Below are positions 1 to 8,604 of a stretch of 37,493 nucleotides of DNA, in pieces (the stretch's first letter is position 1; every line of letters begins with the position of its first letter). The notes under the pieces were generated by a model that saw only the letters and a list, made by a program, of their open reading frames with translations, was not told the origin of the DNA and searched no databases. Made by a program: the position numbers and the translations under genes. The stretch comes from Clostridiales bacterium (GTDB taxonomy: Bacteria; Bacillota; Clostridia; Peptostreptococcales; Natronincolaceae), in NCBI GenBank assembly GCA_012519835.1, contig JAAYPJ010000013.1, positions 1-37,493 on the forward strand, given 5' to 3'.

Positions 1-150
1 GCAGGTTGTAGTATTTTTCGTCTGAAGAGCTGTAGGAATTATTCATATTCGAAACTAAATGAACGTGTATTGTTATATTAAATTTTATTAGATAACTGGG
101 CTTATATTAGCGACGCACTTTTAGACTTATGTGCAGGGCAACAAAATTTC

Positions 151-477
151 CTATTTATCAAATTCCCCTCTATGGTGCAACCCTATGAGGTCTGTCACAG
201 GTACTGTGAATATAATCCCTGTGCCTGCCTCCTTTATTCTGCCGGCTTTGATTATTGCCTCTTTAATCTGTTTATACTTTTCCGTTTCCGTCAGAATTAT
301 TATAATCTCCTTAGACGAATCTATGTTAATATTCAAAAACCTCTTGATTTCATGTTCGCCTGTCCCTCTGCCGTACATAATTGTGGCTCCCGAAGCCCCT
401 GCCTTCTTAGCATGTTCAACAATTTTGTCCGCCTTTCCTCTTTCAACAATAGTTATTATACATTTTATATCCAGCAT
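151..477 (-). CDS. PII-like nitrogen-regulatory-family protein
   Basis: This 108-residue protein has the size and alternating strand/helix pattern of a PII (GlnB/GlnK) subunit. It begins with an IKCIITIVERGKADKIV strand-helix unit, followed by GASGATIMYGRGTGEHE at the start of the T-loop and a VPVTDLIGL C-terminal strand. The T-loop is short and lacks the tyrosine that is uridylylated in classical GlnB, so nucleotide-responsive control of a membrane partner without covalent modification is more likely. The start codon has a strong AGAGGAGG site. It lies 13 bases after the DUF1538 gene; PII-like proteins are commonly found beside DUF1538 membrane proteins, so it probably gates that protein (inference). 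The ligand is unknown. Confidence 0.85.
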   Translation of the reverse strand: MLDIKCIITIVERGKADKIVEHAKKAGASGATIMYGRGTGEHEIKRFLNINIDSSKEIIIILTETEKYKQIKEAIIKAGRIKEAGTGIIFTVPVTDLIGLHHRGEFDK

Positions 478-490
478 GATTCAGCCTCCT

Positions 491-1207
491 CTAGAATCTA
501 GTCAATATACCCAATACCAATACAGATATCATAGCACCTATGGATGTAAGTCCTACGATTCCAAAACCCGATATGAGCGGGTCCACCGTTTTTATAACGG
601 TAGCAAGCCCTATAGCTAACGCCATATTTAATGGAATGTTAACGGGGCCGGTGGTAGCGCTCGCCGAATCAAAGGCAATCGCGCCAAAAGGTTCCGGTGC
701 AAAAAATGCAAGTATTATTACCAACACCAATAATGGTGCCACTATTTTTATATAAGATATATTCAGCAATATCTTAGTTACACCTATAGCCATTCCCAGT
801 CCGAATCCAACTGCCACCCCATGGATCAATACCTTATGACGGATAGTTCCTATAGATAACTCTTCCACCTCTAATGCCAAGGCCTTCAGGGCCGGTTCTA
901 CCAATGTACCCAGATAACCTATTACAAATGCCAGCATCACTATCAGCCATCTTCTCTCCAGTATGTGTATGTTTCTTCCGACGGAGCCCCCTAGTGGCAA
1001 AAGGCTCATGGTTGTCCCCTTTAAAAATAAATGTAAACCTAAAATCGCGAACACAAAACCCAACAAAAATTCTTTTAAGTTGTCTATGGGTTTTCTGAGT
1101 ATCACAAGCTGAAAAAATGCCATTATGGCCGTTAAGGGGATTATGCTCCGCATAGTTCCCCAAAGCGGAGCCAATATTTCTATTACCTTCATATCCATTA
1201 CTTTCAT
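491..1207 (-). CDS. DUF1538 family multi-pass membrane protein
   Basis: This 238-residue, very hydrophobic protein has about six to seven predicted membrane segments. The small-residue-rich stretch FDSASATTGPVNIPLNMAL near residues 175-195 resembles the conserved DUF1538 signature, in which a TTGP motif sits in a membrane segment. DUF1538 proteins are thought to be transport or channel proteins but have no established substrate. They often occur as a pair or a fusion followed by a PII-like gene; here there is a single copy followed by the PII-like gene. A GGGAG ribosome binding site precedes the ATG at a normal distance. The gene follows the CDF-like gene by 34 bases and is probably cotranscribed. 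Confidence 0.8.
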   Translation of the reverse strand: MKVMDMKVIEILAPLWGTMRSIIPLTAIMAFFQLVILRKPIDNLKEFLLGFVFAILGLHLFLKGTTMSLLPLGGSVGRNIHILERRWLIVMLAFVIGYLGTLVEPALKALALEVEELSIGTIRHKVLIHGVAVGFGLGMAIGVTKILLNISYIKIVAPLLVLVIILAFFAPEPFGAIAFDSASATTGPVNIPLNMALAIGLATVIKTVDPLISGFGIVGLTSIGAMISVLVLGILTRF

Positions 1208-1241
1208 ACGCTATCAACTCCCTTATCGGTTAATTTGTACA

Positions 1242-1886
1242 TTATGGGTGTTCTTTTACTTTGTTTTTTCGTATTATATCCAGTCCGTTATAAAGCAAAT
1301 AGACAGAAACTATAATACAACCCAGGGCGTCAACATATTTTGTTATAGAATGATTCGGCATAACAACGACCGAGGCCAAGGCTATAACAACAGCTATATC
1401 AACAAAAACCTTAGCCCGATAAAGTTTATGCTGCCCCGCAATTACAGGGTCAAACCTCTCTTTGATCATGACAGAATAGCGCCACCAAAATCCCGAGTTT
1501 ACCAATAATCCTAAAGTTGCTACCATAAGACCTGTAATTACACTCCCGCTTATTTTGTATATGAATAAACGACTGATTCCTACAACGAGCATAGCAACAC
1601 CTGAACAAACCATAGCTCCTAAAACAGTTATATCCGCAATACGTTCCATGCGAACACGATATATGTCATCATATTCTGCTTCCTTGTGAAGTTTGCGATA
1701 AACCCACCAGGATATAAATAGGGATGTAAGTTCAGCAGTACGCCGTAAAAAATCCGCTATTTGTGTTGCAGAGCGGCTTATTATAGCAGTAACTCCTGTC
1801 ACAATTGGCGCCGCCGAACTAATTAGAAAAGAGATGAGCATGGTTCTTTCACGTTTAGAAACCAAAGTCCTGTCTAAATCAGTCAT
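1242..1886 (-). CDS. CDF-like (cation diffusion facilitator) membrane protein, divergent metal site
   Basis: This 214-residue membrane protein has six predicted segments laid out like the transmembrane half of a cation diffusion facilitator. The C-terminal cytoplasmic metal-binding domain of the family is absent. In the TM2 region the usual ADxxHSxxD pattern appears as A44-D45-F-L-R48 to E52, so the histidine is replaced by arginine. In the TM5 region the usual HxxxD reads K159-x-x-x-D163. Loss of both histidines argues against ordinary zinc transport; the protein may move another ion or may not transport. Its ATG lies one base after the TGA of the kinase-like gene, which implies translational coupling. 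A GGGGG ribosome binding site overlaps the end of that upstream gene. Confidence 0.75.
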   Translation of the reverse strand: MTDLDRTLVSKRERTMLISFLISSAAPIVTGVTAIISRSATQIADFLRRTAELTSLFISWWVYRKLHKEAEYDDIYRVRMERIADITVLGAMVCSGVAMLVVGISRLFIYKISGSVITGLMVATLGLLVNSGFWWRYSVMIKERFDPVIAGQHKLYRAKVFVDIAVVIALASVVVMPNHSITKYVDALGCIIVSVYLLYNGLDIIRKNKVKEHP

Positions 1887-1887
1887 A

Positions 1888-2613
1888 TCATACCCCCATA
1901 AAAGAAAACAGTATCATAATAAAATATAACGGAATTGCTGCTGAAAGCGGAACAGTGATTGTATCAAGACCATGATGGGATATCAGTTCCACTATAGCAC
2001 AGATCGGCGCCACTATTAAGGCAGCCAACAAACATAAATACCAGGGGAATGGTGTACAGATTAAAAGAACGATAAACACAGCTATAAAAGCTGCAAAAAA
2101 CATGGTAGTTGTGCCTTCTACCGTTTTTTTCCCGTCTGTAAAACGGCTTTTAATCACATTTTTTCCATAGGCCTTGCCAATTAATGCGGCCATCGAATCC
2201 CCAAAACCCCAAGCCATAATGGAAGCGGCTATTATGTACTTCCACTGTTCACCAAGCCATCCCCAGAATATAACAATCAATATTGACATCGCGATATATA
2301 TAAGTATCATGCTCGAGCGTATCTCGCCGCTTTTTCTCTGGACCAAAACCTCCATCACCTTAGGAAATCTTCCGAGATAGCTTATTATCGGGTACAATGC
2401 CAATGAGAACACTGCTAAATTTAAGATAGCCATATACCATACGTCAAACTTATGAAGGAGTATGAATATGGACATGGCACACATTATATGAAGCATTTTA
2501 CGAAATAGTTCTCTCGGGGGTTGAAAGAGTGCTTTGATAACTAAAAATGAAAATACCACTATTATATAATATCCAACAAAAATCCCAAATCCGATTAAAA
2601 ATTCCGGCAGCAT
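1888..2613 (-). CDS. Dolichol/phytol kinase-like (phosphatidate cytidylyltransferase superfamily) membrane protein
   Basis: This 241-residue protein has about seven membrane segments. The block GFGDSMAALIGKAYGK near residues 136-151, followed by DGKKTVEGT near 160-168, is the conserved D-x(3)-A-x(3)-G ... KTxEG signature shared by CdsA-type cytidylyltransferases and CTP-dependent dolichol or phytol kinases. It is shorter than a typical CdsA (about 270 residues), and the arrangement fits the kinase branch better. The likely activity is CTP-dependent phosphorylation of a prenyl alcohol or related lipid in the membrane; the substrate cannot be told from sequence. The ribosome binding site AAGGAG precedes the ATG. 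It is the first of four closely spaced genes reading leftwards. Confidence 0.75.
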   Translation of the reverse strand: MLPEFLIGFGIFVGYYIIVVFSFLVIKALFQPPRELFRKMLHIMCAMSIFILLHKFDVWYMAILNLAVFSLALYPIISYLGRFPKVMEVLVQRKSGEIRSSMILIYIAMSILIVIFWGWLGEQWKYIIAASIMAWGFGDSMAALIGKAYGKNVIKSRFTDGKKTVEGTTTMFFAAFIAVFIVLLICTPFPWYLCLLAALIVAPICAIVELISHHGLDTITVPLSAAIPLYFIMILFSFMGV

Positions 2614-2769
2614 TATAGTTCTCCTTTTTGTTTTTTTAGTAGCATAAATTTGGCTCTAAGGGTTACCTCTGTCATAAACCAGGGTCAAGGTTGGCGCTCG
2701 TTGCTTATCCAATGAACACAGTGAGTTATTAATAAAACAGATGATGAAACGGATAACGTGAGTATAGAA
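2614..2769. other. Intergenic region with no recognisable gene
   Basis: This short stretch lies between the kinase-like gene and the zapA terminator. It must contain the promoter of the four-gene minus-strand block, because a terminator closes the zapA transcript just to the right. No well-spaced -35/-10 pair stood out. Confidence 0.5.
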
Positions 2770-2794
2770 AAGTAGTGATATTATATCACTACTT
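2770..2794 (-). terminator. Rho-independent terminator after zapA
   Basis: An 11-bp perfect inverted repeat (2770-2780 with 2784-2794) has a 3-base loop. On the minus strand it is followed by a short T-rich run (TTTTCTAT). It lies 33 bases past the zapA stop codon and separates the pheST-zapA transcript from the downstream kinase-like block. Confidence 0.7.
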
Positions 2795-2827
2795 CTTCGC
2801 ATTGTACAATAAAATCCTATTATCCTT

Positions 2828-3364
2828 TTAGAGGCTGTTTTTTCTCATGCACTCATCCAGTTCGTTTGTCACCTCTACTAACTTAATTTGGTTGGCAAAT
2901 AGTTTGTTTTGTAAATCGTTGATTAAAATTTGCGTTTTTTCCAGGTCATTTTCCTTATCGGACAGTTCTTTTTTCAGCAGACCAATCTGCTCATCTTCCT
3001 GCCGGCCGGTCTCGATTTCCTCAATTTTTTTCTCAAGATTAGCACAAATTTCATCTTTATTGTTTAATTCATTATGGAGGGTCTCTATATGTTTTTCCAG
3101 CTCACTGATTTCTTGCCGAGGCTGTTGTATCTCTTTTTCTATTTCCTCAAGATGATCCTTTACCTTTAAATATTGGTCCGCAATATTAATGCAAGTCAAT
3201 ACAGCAATCATCGATGTGCTGAGTTTTGTATTGGCTTTGGCTATGGTTTCCATTTTGTCATCCACAAAACTGCTCACCTTCAATAGGTATTCCTTGGGCT
3301 CAGCGCCTACAACAGAATACTCCTGTCCATGTATTTTAACTATCACCTTGTTTTTTTGTCCCAT
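2828..3364 (-). CDS. zapA: Cell division protein ZapA, long coiled-coil form
   Basis: ZapA binds FtsZ and promotes bundling of the division ring. The N-terminal part (about residues 1-70) matches the family: VIVKIHGQEYSVVG strands, then a helix with LTCINIADQYL. The rest, to residue 178, is a long charged heptad-rich coiled coil (for example HIETLHNELNNKDEI). The protein is about twice the length of Bacillus ZapA (about 85 residues), as is common in Clostridia. An AGGGGG site precedes the ATG. It lies 90 bases after pheT and matches the Bacillus gene order, in which zapA follows the pheT region. The cvpA, polX and mutS2 genes that follow zapA in Bacillus are not next to it here; mutS2 lies elsewhere in the window. 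Confidence 0.9.
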   Translation of the reverse strand: MGQKNKVIVKIHGQEYSVVGAEPKEYLLKVSSFVDDKMETIAKANTKLSTSMIAVLTCINIADQYLKVKDHLEEIEKEIQQPRQEISELEKHIETLHNELNNKDEICANLEKKIEEIETGRQEDEQIGLLKKELSDKENDLEKTQILINDLQNKLFANQIKLVEVTNELDECMRKNSL

Positions 3365-3454
3365 CGTTAGTTACCCCCTTTGTGGAGAAATTCTTATTAT
3401 ATATATTTTCTTTATACATTCTGAATATCCTGCTTTTAGCGCAGATCTTTTTGG

Positions 3455-5848
3455 TTACTGTCTCAGCCTTCCACCAAGTTTTTCGCTTATTTCACTTAAA
3501 ATACTGTTATGAACGGCCTTTGCTTCCTCGTCCGTCAGGGTGCGTTCTTTATCCCTGTAAGTAATGGTGTATGCAATATTTTTCAGGCCTTTCCCGATTT
3601 GGTCCCCTTCATAGACATCAAACAGTTTAAAGCTTTCCAATATATTTCCACCCTCGGTCCTGATGATGTCTTCAATTTGTTTTGCCAATACGGCTTTGTC
3701 TACCACAACAGCAAAGTCCATTGTTATTGATGGATATTTAGCAAGCGGTTCGTATGATTTCTCTATCCGCGTAAGTTCCAACATGATGCTGAAATCCAAT
3801 TCTGCGCAATAACATCTTTGATTTAAATCATAGTTTTCTATTACTATAGGATTCAATTCCCCGATAGTCCCCAAAGTCTTATCCTTGACAACGATATTAG
3901 CACACCTGCCCGGATGATAAGTCGGATTGTTTCTCTCTACTACAAATTCATATTCATCGATTCCTAAATTATCCAACAATGTCTCTATAACGCCCTTTAA
4001 CGCGAAAAAATCTTCTTTTCCATACATGGCTATCACTAAATTAGGGATTTCATGCGGTAACTCATTATCAGGATTGTTCCGGGGAACAAATATTTGCCCA
4101 ATTTCAAAAGCCTTAAAATTTTCAACCTTATGGTTGACATTTCTAGCCGCAACTTCCAACATATTTGGAAGTAGACCGGTTCGCATAACACTTGTTTCGT
4201 CCCCAAGCGGGTTTATAAGTTTTATCATATTCCTTTTTGTATCGTTTTTATCGAGGTTTACCATATCAGCGGTTTTCGGACTGACAAAAGAATATGTTAA
4301 AATCTCATTAAAACCCATACCGTTTAAAAGATCCTTTGCAATATCTTCTATAATTTGTCCGTCAGGTTTTCCCCCTACCGTTATATTTCCCTTAGCCATA
4401 GTAGGCGGTATTTTGTCGTATCCGAAAATTCTGGCTACCTCTTCGGCAAAATCTGCTTCCATCAAAAGATCCATTCTATAGGTAGGCACTGTTATTTTGA
4501 TGGTGTCTCCTGAATTTTCCGTTCCCAATTCCAATTTTTTAAAAATATCCACCATTTCTTCATTGTTTAAGGAAATTCCGAGAAAATTATTTATTCTTTC
4601 GGGTCTGACAATCACTTCATGAGGTTTTATTTCCTCGGGATAAACATCAACTGCTCCCTTTAGTACTTCCCCTGCACCTAATTGTACAATCAATTGACAT
4701 GCTCTGTCGGCAGCTAATCGGGCTATATTGGGATCTACACCTTTTTCAAATCTTGATGAGGCTTCCGTCCTGAGGGATAACTTTTTGGAAGTTAATCTTG
4801 TAGTATTTGCATCGAAATTGGCAGATTCCAACAAAATTGTATCAGAATTTTCCGTTACCTCGGACTGCCCCCCACCCATGACCCCTGCAATTGCAAGAGA
4901 TTTTTTTGTATCAGCAATTACAGTCATGGAAACATCCGGTTTTCTTTTTATACCGTCAAGAGTTGTGATAGATTCACCATCTTCAGCCTTTCTTACTATA
5001 ATTTTATTTCCTTCGATAAAAGATAAATCAAACGCATGTAAAGGTTGTCCATACTCCAACATCACGTAGTTAGTGATATCCACTATGTTGTTGATTGGAC
5101 GGACCCCTGTACGCATCAGCCTTTGTTGCATCCACCGGGGAGAAGAATCTATTTTTACATTTTTGATAACCCTTGCAACATACCTATTACACCCCTCTGT
5201 GTCCTCTATTTCCACAGAGATATAATCATCAGCTTTTTCCTCTGTTTCCCTTACCTCTATCTTAGGATAATTTACCTTTTTGTTTAATGTAGCGCCTGCT
5301 TCTCTGGCTATGCCTATAACGCTCAGGCAGTCAGGTCTGTTTGAGGTAATTTCAAATTCAATTATTTCGTCGCTTAAATCAAGGGCCTTAACAATATTTT
5401 CCCCTAAAGGGTAGGTCTTGTCCAGTATCCAAATCCCGTCTTTTATTTTTTCAGGGATCACAGCTTTCGGAATGCCCAATTCAACAGCAGAACATAACAT
5501 TCCCTCCGAAATTTCTCCCCTGATTTCCCCTTTTTTAATTTCCAGCCCGCCCGGTAACACGGCACCGTGGACCGCAACGGGAACATAATCCCCCTCGGCA
5601 ATATTGTCCGCCCCGGTTACAACTTGAAGTTTTTCTTTTCCTATATCTACTTGGCAAATAAGCAATTTATCCGCATTAGGATGTCGTATAACAGTTTCAA
5701 TTTTGCCAACTATAACATCTTTGATATTTTCACCCGATATATTTATATCTTCCACCATTGTCCCGGACATTGTCATCTTTTCTGCAAATTCATCAATATC
5801 CATACCAATGTCTATATAATCTTTGAGCCAATTCATCGATACATACAT
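3455..5848 (-). CDS. pheT: Phenylalanyl-tRNA synthetase beta subunit
   Basis: This 797-residue protein is full length for bacterial PheT. Domains in order are an N-terminal EMAP-type tRNA-binding domain (about 40-150, including VIRHPNADKLLICQVDIG), the B3/B4 editing region (about 210-380, with RPINNIVDITNYVMLEYGQPLHAFD), the B5 domain (about 405-475), the catalytic-like core, and a C-terminal anticodon-binding FDX-ACB domain ending in the conserved TLTDEEAKAVHNSILSEI. With PheS it forms the alpha2/beta2 enzyme that charges tRNA-Phe. It follows pheS by 21 bases with an AGGAGG site and is under the same Phe T-box leader. Confidence 0.98.
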   Translation of the reverse strand: MYVSMNWLKDYIDIGMDIDEFAEKMTMSGTMVEDINISGENIKDVIVGKIETVIRHPNADKLLICQVDIGKEKLQVVTGADNIAEGDYVPVAVHGAVLPGGLEIKKGEIRGEISEGMLCSAVELGIPKAVIPEKIKDGIWILDKTYPLGENIVKALDLSDEIIEFEITSNRPDCLSVIGIAREAGATLNKKVNYPKIEVRETEEKADDYISVEIEDTEGCNRYVARVIKNVKIDSSPRWMQQRLMRTGVRPINNIVDITNYVMLEYGQPLHAFDLSFIEGNKIIVRKAEDGESITTLDGIKRKPDVSMTVIADTKKSLAIAGVMGGGQSEVTENSDTILLESANFDANTTRLTSKKLSLRTEASSRFEKGVDPNIARLAADRACQLIVQLGAGEVLKGAVDVYPEEIKPHEVIVRPERINNFLGISLNNEEMVDIFKKLELGTENSGDTIKITVPTYRMDLLMEADFAEEVARIFGYDKIPPTMAKGNITVGGKPDGQIIEDIAKDLLNGMGFNEILTYSFVSPKTADMVNLDKNDTKRNMIKLINPLGDETSVMRTGLLPNMLEVAARNVNHKVENFKAFEIGQIFVPRNNPDNELPHEIPNLVIAMYGKEDFFALKGVIETLLDNLGIDEYEFVVERNNPTYHPGRCANIVVKDKTLGTIGELNPIVIENYDLNQRCYCAELDFSIMLELTRIEKSYEPLAKYPSITMDFAVVVDKAVLAKQIEDIIRTEGGNILESFKLFDVYEGDQIGKGLKNIAYTITYRDKERTLTDEEAKAVHNSILSEISEKLGGRLRQ

Positions 5849-5869
5849 AGTTGTTACCTCCTGTCACAT

Positions 5870-6889
5870 TTAAAATTGATCAATAAAACGCATATCGTTT
5901 TCGAATAATAAACGAATATCATCAATCCCATATTTTTGCATGGCCAACCGATCTATTCCCATACCGAACGCAAACCCGCTATATATTTCAGGATCTATTC
6001 CGCAATTTCTGAGTACATTCGGATGGACCATTCCCGAACCTAAAACCTCCATCCACCCGCTCCCTTTACACACCCCACACCCTTTTCCTCCGCATTTAAA
6101 ACATGTCGCATCAACTTCCGCACTGGGTTCCGTAAACGGGAAATTATGCGGTCTGAATTTTATCAGGGTATCAGGTCCGAAAAAATGTTTTGCAAACACC
6201 TCCAGTGTACCCTTTAAATCCCCCATTGTTATGCCCCTATCTACCACAAGACCTTCTATCTGATAAAACATAGGAGAATGAGTAGCATCGGGAGTATCAT
6301 TTCTAAAACAGCGCCCAAGGGAAACAATCCTGATTGGCGGTTTCGTTTTCTCCATAACCCTGACCTGCACCGGTGAGGTCTGTGTTCTTAAAATTACATT
6401 TTCATTTATATAAAAGGTATCACTCATATCCCTGGATGGATGATTTTTGGGTGCATTTAAGGCATCAAAATTATAATATACCGTTTCAATCTCCGGTCCC
6501 TCGGCTACCTCAAAACCCATACTTATAAATATATCTTTCAGGTCATCCATAGTCTGTGTAAGAGGGTGTCTTCGCCCTATTTTTATTTCCTTACCCGGCA
6601 TTGTAACATCGATTGTTTCAAGTTGTAACCTGTTTTCCAACTCTTTGCCTTTTATAGCATCCATAGCTTTATCTAATTCATTTTCGATGTTTTCCCTGAC
6701 AGTGTTGGCTATTCTACCCACCCGGGGGCGTTCTGCCGCATCTATGGCACCCATACCCCTCAATATTTTGGTTAATTCACCTTTTTTACCCAGGTAATGT
6801 ATTCTCGCCTTTTCTAAGACCTTTATAGAATCAGCCTTTTTAATCTCTGACTTTGCCTTTTCTTCCAAGGCTTTCAACCTTGATTCCAT
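5870..6889 (-). CDS. pheS: Phenylalanyl-tRNA synthetase alpha subunit
   Basis: This 339-residue catalytic subunit carries the class II synthetase motifs. Motif 2 is in [19 protein letters not shown] and motif 3 in [12 protein letters not shown]. The N-terminal coiled coil (about 1-90) binds tRNA. A CxxC...CxxC cluster ([12 protein letters not shown]) precedes [16 protein letters not shown], a variant seen in other bacterial PheS. An upstream in-frame ATG at 6994 would add 35 residues translated from the T-box terminator, so it is rejected. The ATG at 6889 has AAGGGAG at the right distance. The gene follows the Phe T-box and precedes pheT. Confidence 0.98.
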   Translation of the reverse strand: MESRLKALEEKAKSEIKKADSIKVLEKARIHYLGKKGELTKILRGMGAIDAAERPRVGRIANTVRENIENELDKAMDAIKGKELENRLQLETIDVTMPGKEIKIGRRHPLTQTMDDLKDIFISMGFEVAEGPEIETVYYNFDALNAPKNHPSRDMSDTFYINENVILRTQTSPVQVRVMEKTKPPIRIVSLGRCFRNDTPDATHSPMFYQIEGLVVDRGITMGDLKGTLEVFAKHFFGPDTLIKFRPHNFPFTEPSAEVDATCFKCGGKGCGVCKGSGWMEVLGSGMVHPNVLRNCGIDPEIYSGFAFGMGIDRLAMQKYGIDDIRLLFENDMRFIDQF

Positions 6890-6912
6890 AATATATCTCC
6901 CTTCTAATCGTA

Positions 6913-7217
6913 AATAAAAAAAACCCCATCCCCTAAGGGACGAAGCTTCTATTCCGTGGTACCACCCTAATGACTCGCCACAAACAAATGACAAGCCACT
7001 CTATGATATTAACGACATCAGCCGATAAAGCCTACAATCTCGGTTTAAGACTTCAGCTTTATGACTCCGGAGTGAATTTCATCTATACTTGTTTTAGGAT
7101 AATCCCAGCCTGTGTCATCCTTTCTCTTTTAAAACAGTCTATAGTCTACTTTTCTCCATCAACATCTTTAATCTATTTTATTTGTTCATCTATTATCAAT
7201 TTTCTATCGATAGTCTT
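6913..7217 (-). promoter_or_regulatory. T-box leader, tRNA-Phe-responsive, of pheST
   Basis: The minus strand carries the T-box core AGGGTGGTACCACGG at 6968-6954. It is followed by a G+C-rich terminator hairpin (about 6945-6923) and a run of T residues. Upstream lies a Stem I region containing GAAATTCACTCCGGAG, in which the specifier triplet TTC (Phe) sits at 7076-7074 followed by A. The same frame aligns with the thrS leader (GAAA, triplet, ACYCCGGAG), which supports the assignment. Uncharged tRNA-Phe should stabilise the antiterminator and allow pheST transcription. Confidence 0.92.
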
Positions 7218-7288
7218 TTATACATAATATAGGCTATAACGGAACCTGTCAACTCGAATAGTTTCCAGAATATATCAGGAGTTTTCAT
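7196..7288 (-). CDS. yqzL: YqzL-family small protein
   Basis: This is a 30-codon gene with the strong ribosome binding stretch AAAGGAAGGGAAG upstream of its ATG. The product contains FWKLFELTGSVIAYIMYK (residues 7-24), which matches the YqzL family core W-K-x-F-x-x-TG-S/N-x-x-x-Y-L-x-Y/F-K. YqzL proteins are short (about 45-50 residues), widespread in Firmicutes and of unknown function; this one is shorter than usual at the C-terminus. It has its own promoter at 7325-7353 and overlaps the apparent pheS promoter. In other Firmicutes yqzL usually lies beside recO, so this position between the RNA methyltransferase and pheS is unusual. Confidence 0.8.
   Translation of the reverse strand: MKTPDIFWKLFELTGSVIAYIMYKRLSIEN
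7224..7252 (-). promoter_or_regulatory. Promoter of the pheS T-box transcript, inside yqzL
   Basis: TTGACA (7252-7247) and TATTAT (7229-7224) are separated by exactly 17 bases. The expected start is near 7217, just upstream of T-box Stem I. The whole promoter lies within the yqzL reading frame. The -35 hexamer coincides with the codons for the conserved Leu-Thr of that protein, so part of the match could be forced by protein sequence. Confidence 0.65.
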
Positions 7289-7324
7289 TGTTCCACTTCC
7301 CTTCCTTTAAGCCATTGTATACAT

Positions 7325-7353
7325 ATTATAGCATAGCTTAAAGGTTGAAACAA
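7325..7353 (-). promoter_or_regulatory. Promoter of yqzL
   Basis: TTGTTT (7353-7348) and TATAAT (7330-7325) are separated by 17 bases on the minus strand, about 37 bases before the yqzL start codon. Read-through could also supply the pheST T-box transcript. Confidence 0.6.
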
Positions 7354-7387
7354 GTTGGGTTTCCATTTTATATAGAAAAATATAATT

Positions 7388-8209
7388 CTAAAAATGCTCA
7401 GATTTTATATTTTTTTCAATAGCCTTATATATCAAAATACCTGCAGCCATAGCTGCATTTAAGGATTCTATTTTACCTAAAATAGGGATTATAACCTTCT
7501 CGTCCGCATTATATAATATTTTTTCATCTATTCCGTTTGCCTCATTGCCGATTATTATACCGATGCTCCCGTCATAATCAATATCAACATAAGTCTTATC
7601 GGTGTTCAGGTCTGCTGCTATTAATCTTACATTTTTTTCTTTTAAATATTCTATCCATGCATCATCTTTACATTGTATAATCGGCAAATGAAATATGGCT
7701 CCCATTGTGGCCCTGAGGACTTTGTCATTATAGGGGTCAACACTTCCTTTTGTCAGTATTATAGCATCGGCTTTGGCACCTTCGGACGTACGTATAATTG
7801 TACCCATATTTCCGGGATCCTGTATTCTATCTAATACAACAAACAACAATTCTTTGTCATCTTCTAGCTCCAAACTTTCCAGGGTTATATTCCTCATATT
7901 GGCCACGGCCATAATACCCTGGGGATTTTCGGTTGCGGCAATTTTATTAAATAACTGACCGGGCACTTCATAAATAACATAGTCTTTTTCACAAACCTCA
8001 TCCAGAAGATCCGTGCCATGTTGGACTGTATGCAAGTCCTTACTATAAATAATATATTCAATATCCCCGTTGTGTTTTAGACACTCATCAATTATTCTTA
8101 CTCCTTCAATTACAAACTGCAGATTTTTTGTTCTTTGTTTTTTAAATCGAAGTGATTTAATATATTTGATAATAGCATTATTTTCACTACTGATTGACCT
8201 GATTCTCAT
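7388..8209 (-). CDS. SpoU/TrmH-type RNA 2'-O-methyltransferase
   Basis: This 273-residue protein has an N-terminal RNA-binding substrate domain (about 1-95) and a C-terminal SPOUT knot methyltransferase domain. The three SpoU motifs are present: LDRIQDPGNMGTIIRTSEGA (motif 1), IIGNEANGI (motif 2) and IPILGKIESLNAAMAAGIL (motif 3). It should transfer a methyl group from SAM to a ribose 2'-OH in rRNA or tRNA; the target cannot be read from the sequence. The position beside pheS matches Bacillus ysgA. The start is 9 bases past the rplT stop with only a weak ribosome binding site, suggesting translational coupling to rplT. Confidence 0.92.
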   Translation of the reverse strand: MRIRSISSENNAIIKYIKSLRFKKQRTKNLQFVIEGVRIIDECLKHNGDIEYIIYSKDLHTVQHGTDLLDEVCEKDYVIYEVPGQLFNKIAATENPQGIMAVANMRNITLESLELEDDKELLFVVLDRIQDPGNMGTIIRTSEGAKADAIILTKGSVDPYNDKVLRATMGAIFHLPIIQCKDDAWIEYLKEKNVRLIAADLNTDKTYVDIDYDGSIGIIIGNEANGIDEKILYNADEKVIIPILGKIESLNAAMAAGILIYKAIEKNIKSEHF

Positions 8210-8218
8210 TTGGGTCGA

Positions 8219-8578
8219 CTATGCTTCCAATTTTTGCTTCGCTATTTCAACTAATTGTGCAAAACCCTCTTTATCATAAATGGCCATTTCTGATAACATT
8301 TTTCTATTCATTTCAATACCGGACAATTTTAGACCATTCATAAATCTCGAATAAGATATACCGTTTAACCTGGCGGCAGCGTTTATCCTCGTAATCCAGA
8401 GTTTTCTGAAGTCCCTTTTCTTTAATTTTCTGCCTACATACGCATTGCTCAGTGCCTTCATGACAAATTGATTAGCAGGTCTGTATAATTTACTTCTGGC
8501 CCCCCTATAACCTTTTGCCAATTTTAAAATTTTTTTATGTTTTTTATGGGCCGTTTTCCCTGTTTTTACCCTAGCCAT
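8219..8578 (-). CDS. rplT: 50S ribosomal protein L20
   Basis: This 119-residue basic protein is full length for L20. It begins [19 protein letters not shown] and contains [15 protein letters not shown], both characteristic. L20 binds 23S rRNA early in large-subunit assembly and, in Firmicutes, represses its own operon through the infC leader. It follows rpmI with a GAGGAGG site. It is the third gene of the infC-rpmI-rplT operon. Confidence 0.98.
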   Translation of the reverse strand: MARVKTGKTAHKKHKKILKLAKGYRGARSKLYRPANQFVMKALSNAYVGRKLKKRDFRKLWITRINAAARLNGISYSRFMNGLKLSGIEMNRKMLSEMAIYDKEGFAQLVEIAKQKLEA

Positions 8579-8604
8579 TATTCGTTACCTCCTCTTTTAT
8601 GCAT

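Noticed and set aside
1-46. Start of a gene leaving the window on the minus strand (ATG at 46-44, 15 open codons)
   Set aside because: There is no ribosome binding site before the ATG and too little sequence to judge; it could be chance.
131-619. 162-codon open frame on the plus strand over the PII-like gene
   Set aside because: It is antisense to two well-supported genes and has no family resemblance.
6890-6994. 35-residue N-terminal extension of PheS
   Set aside because: It translates the T-box and terminator region; the ATG at 6889 has a good ribosome binding site and gives the family's normal start.
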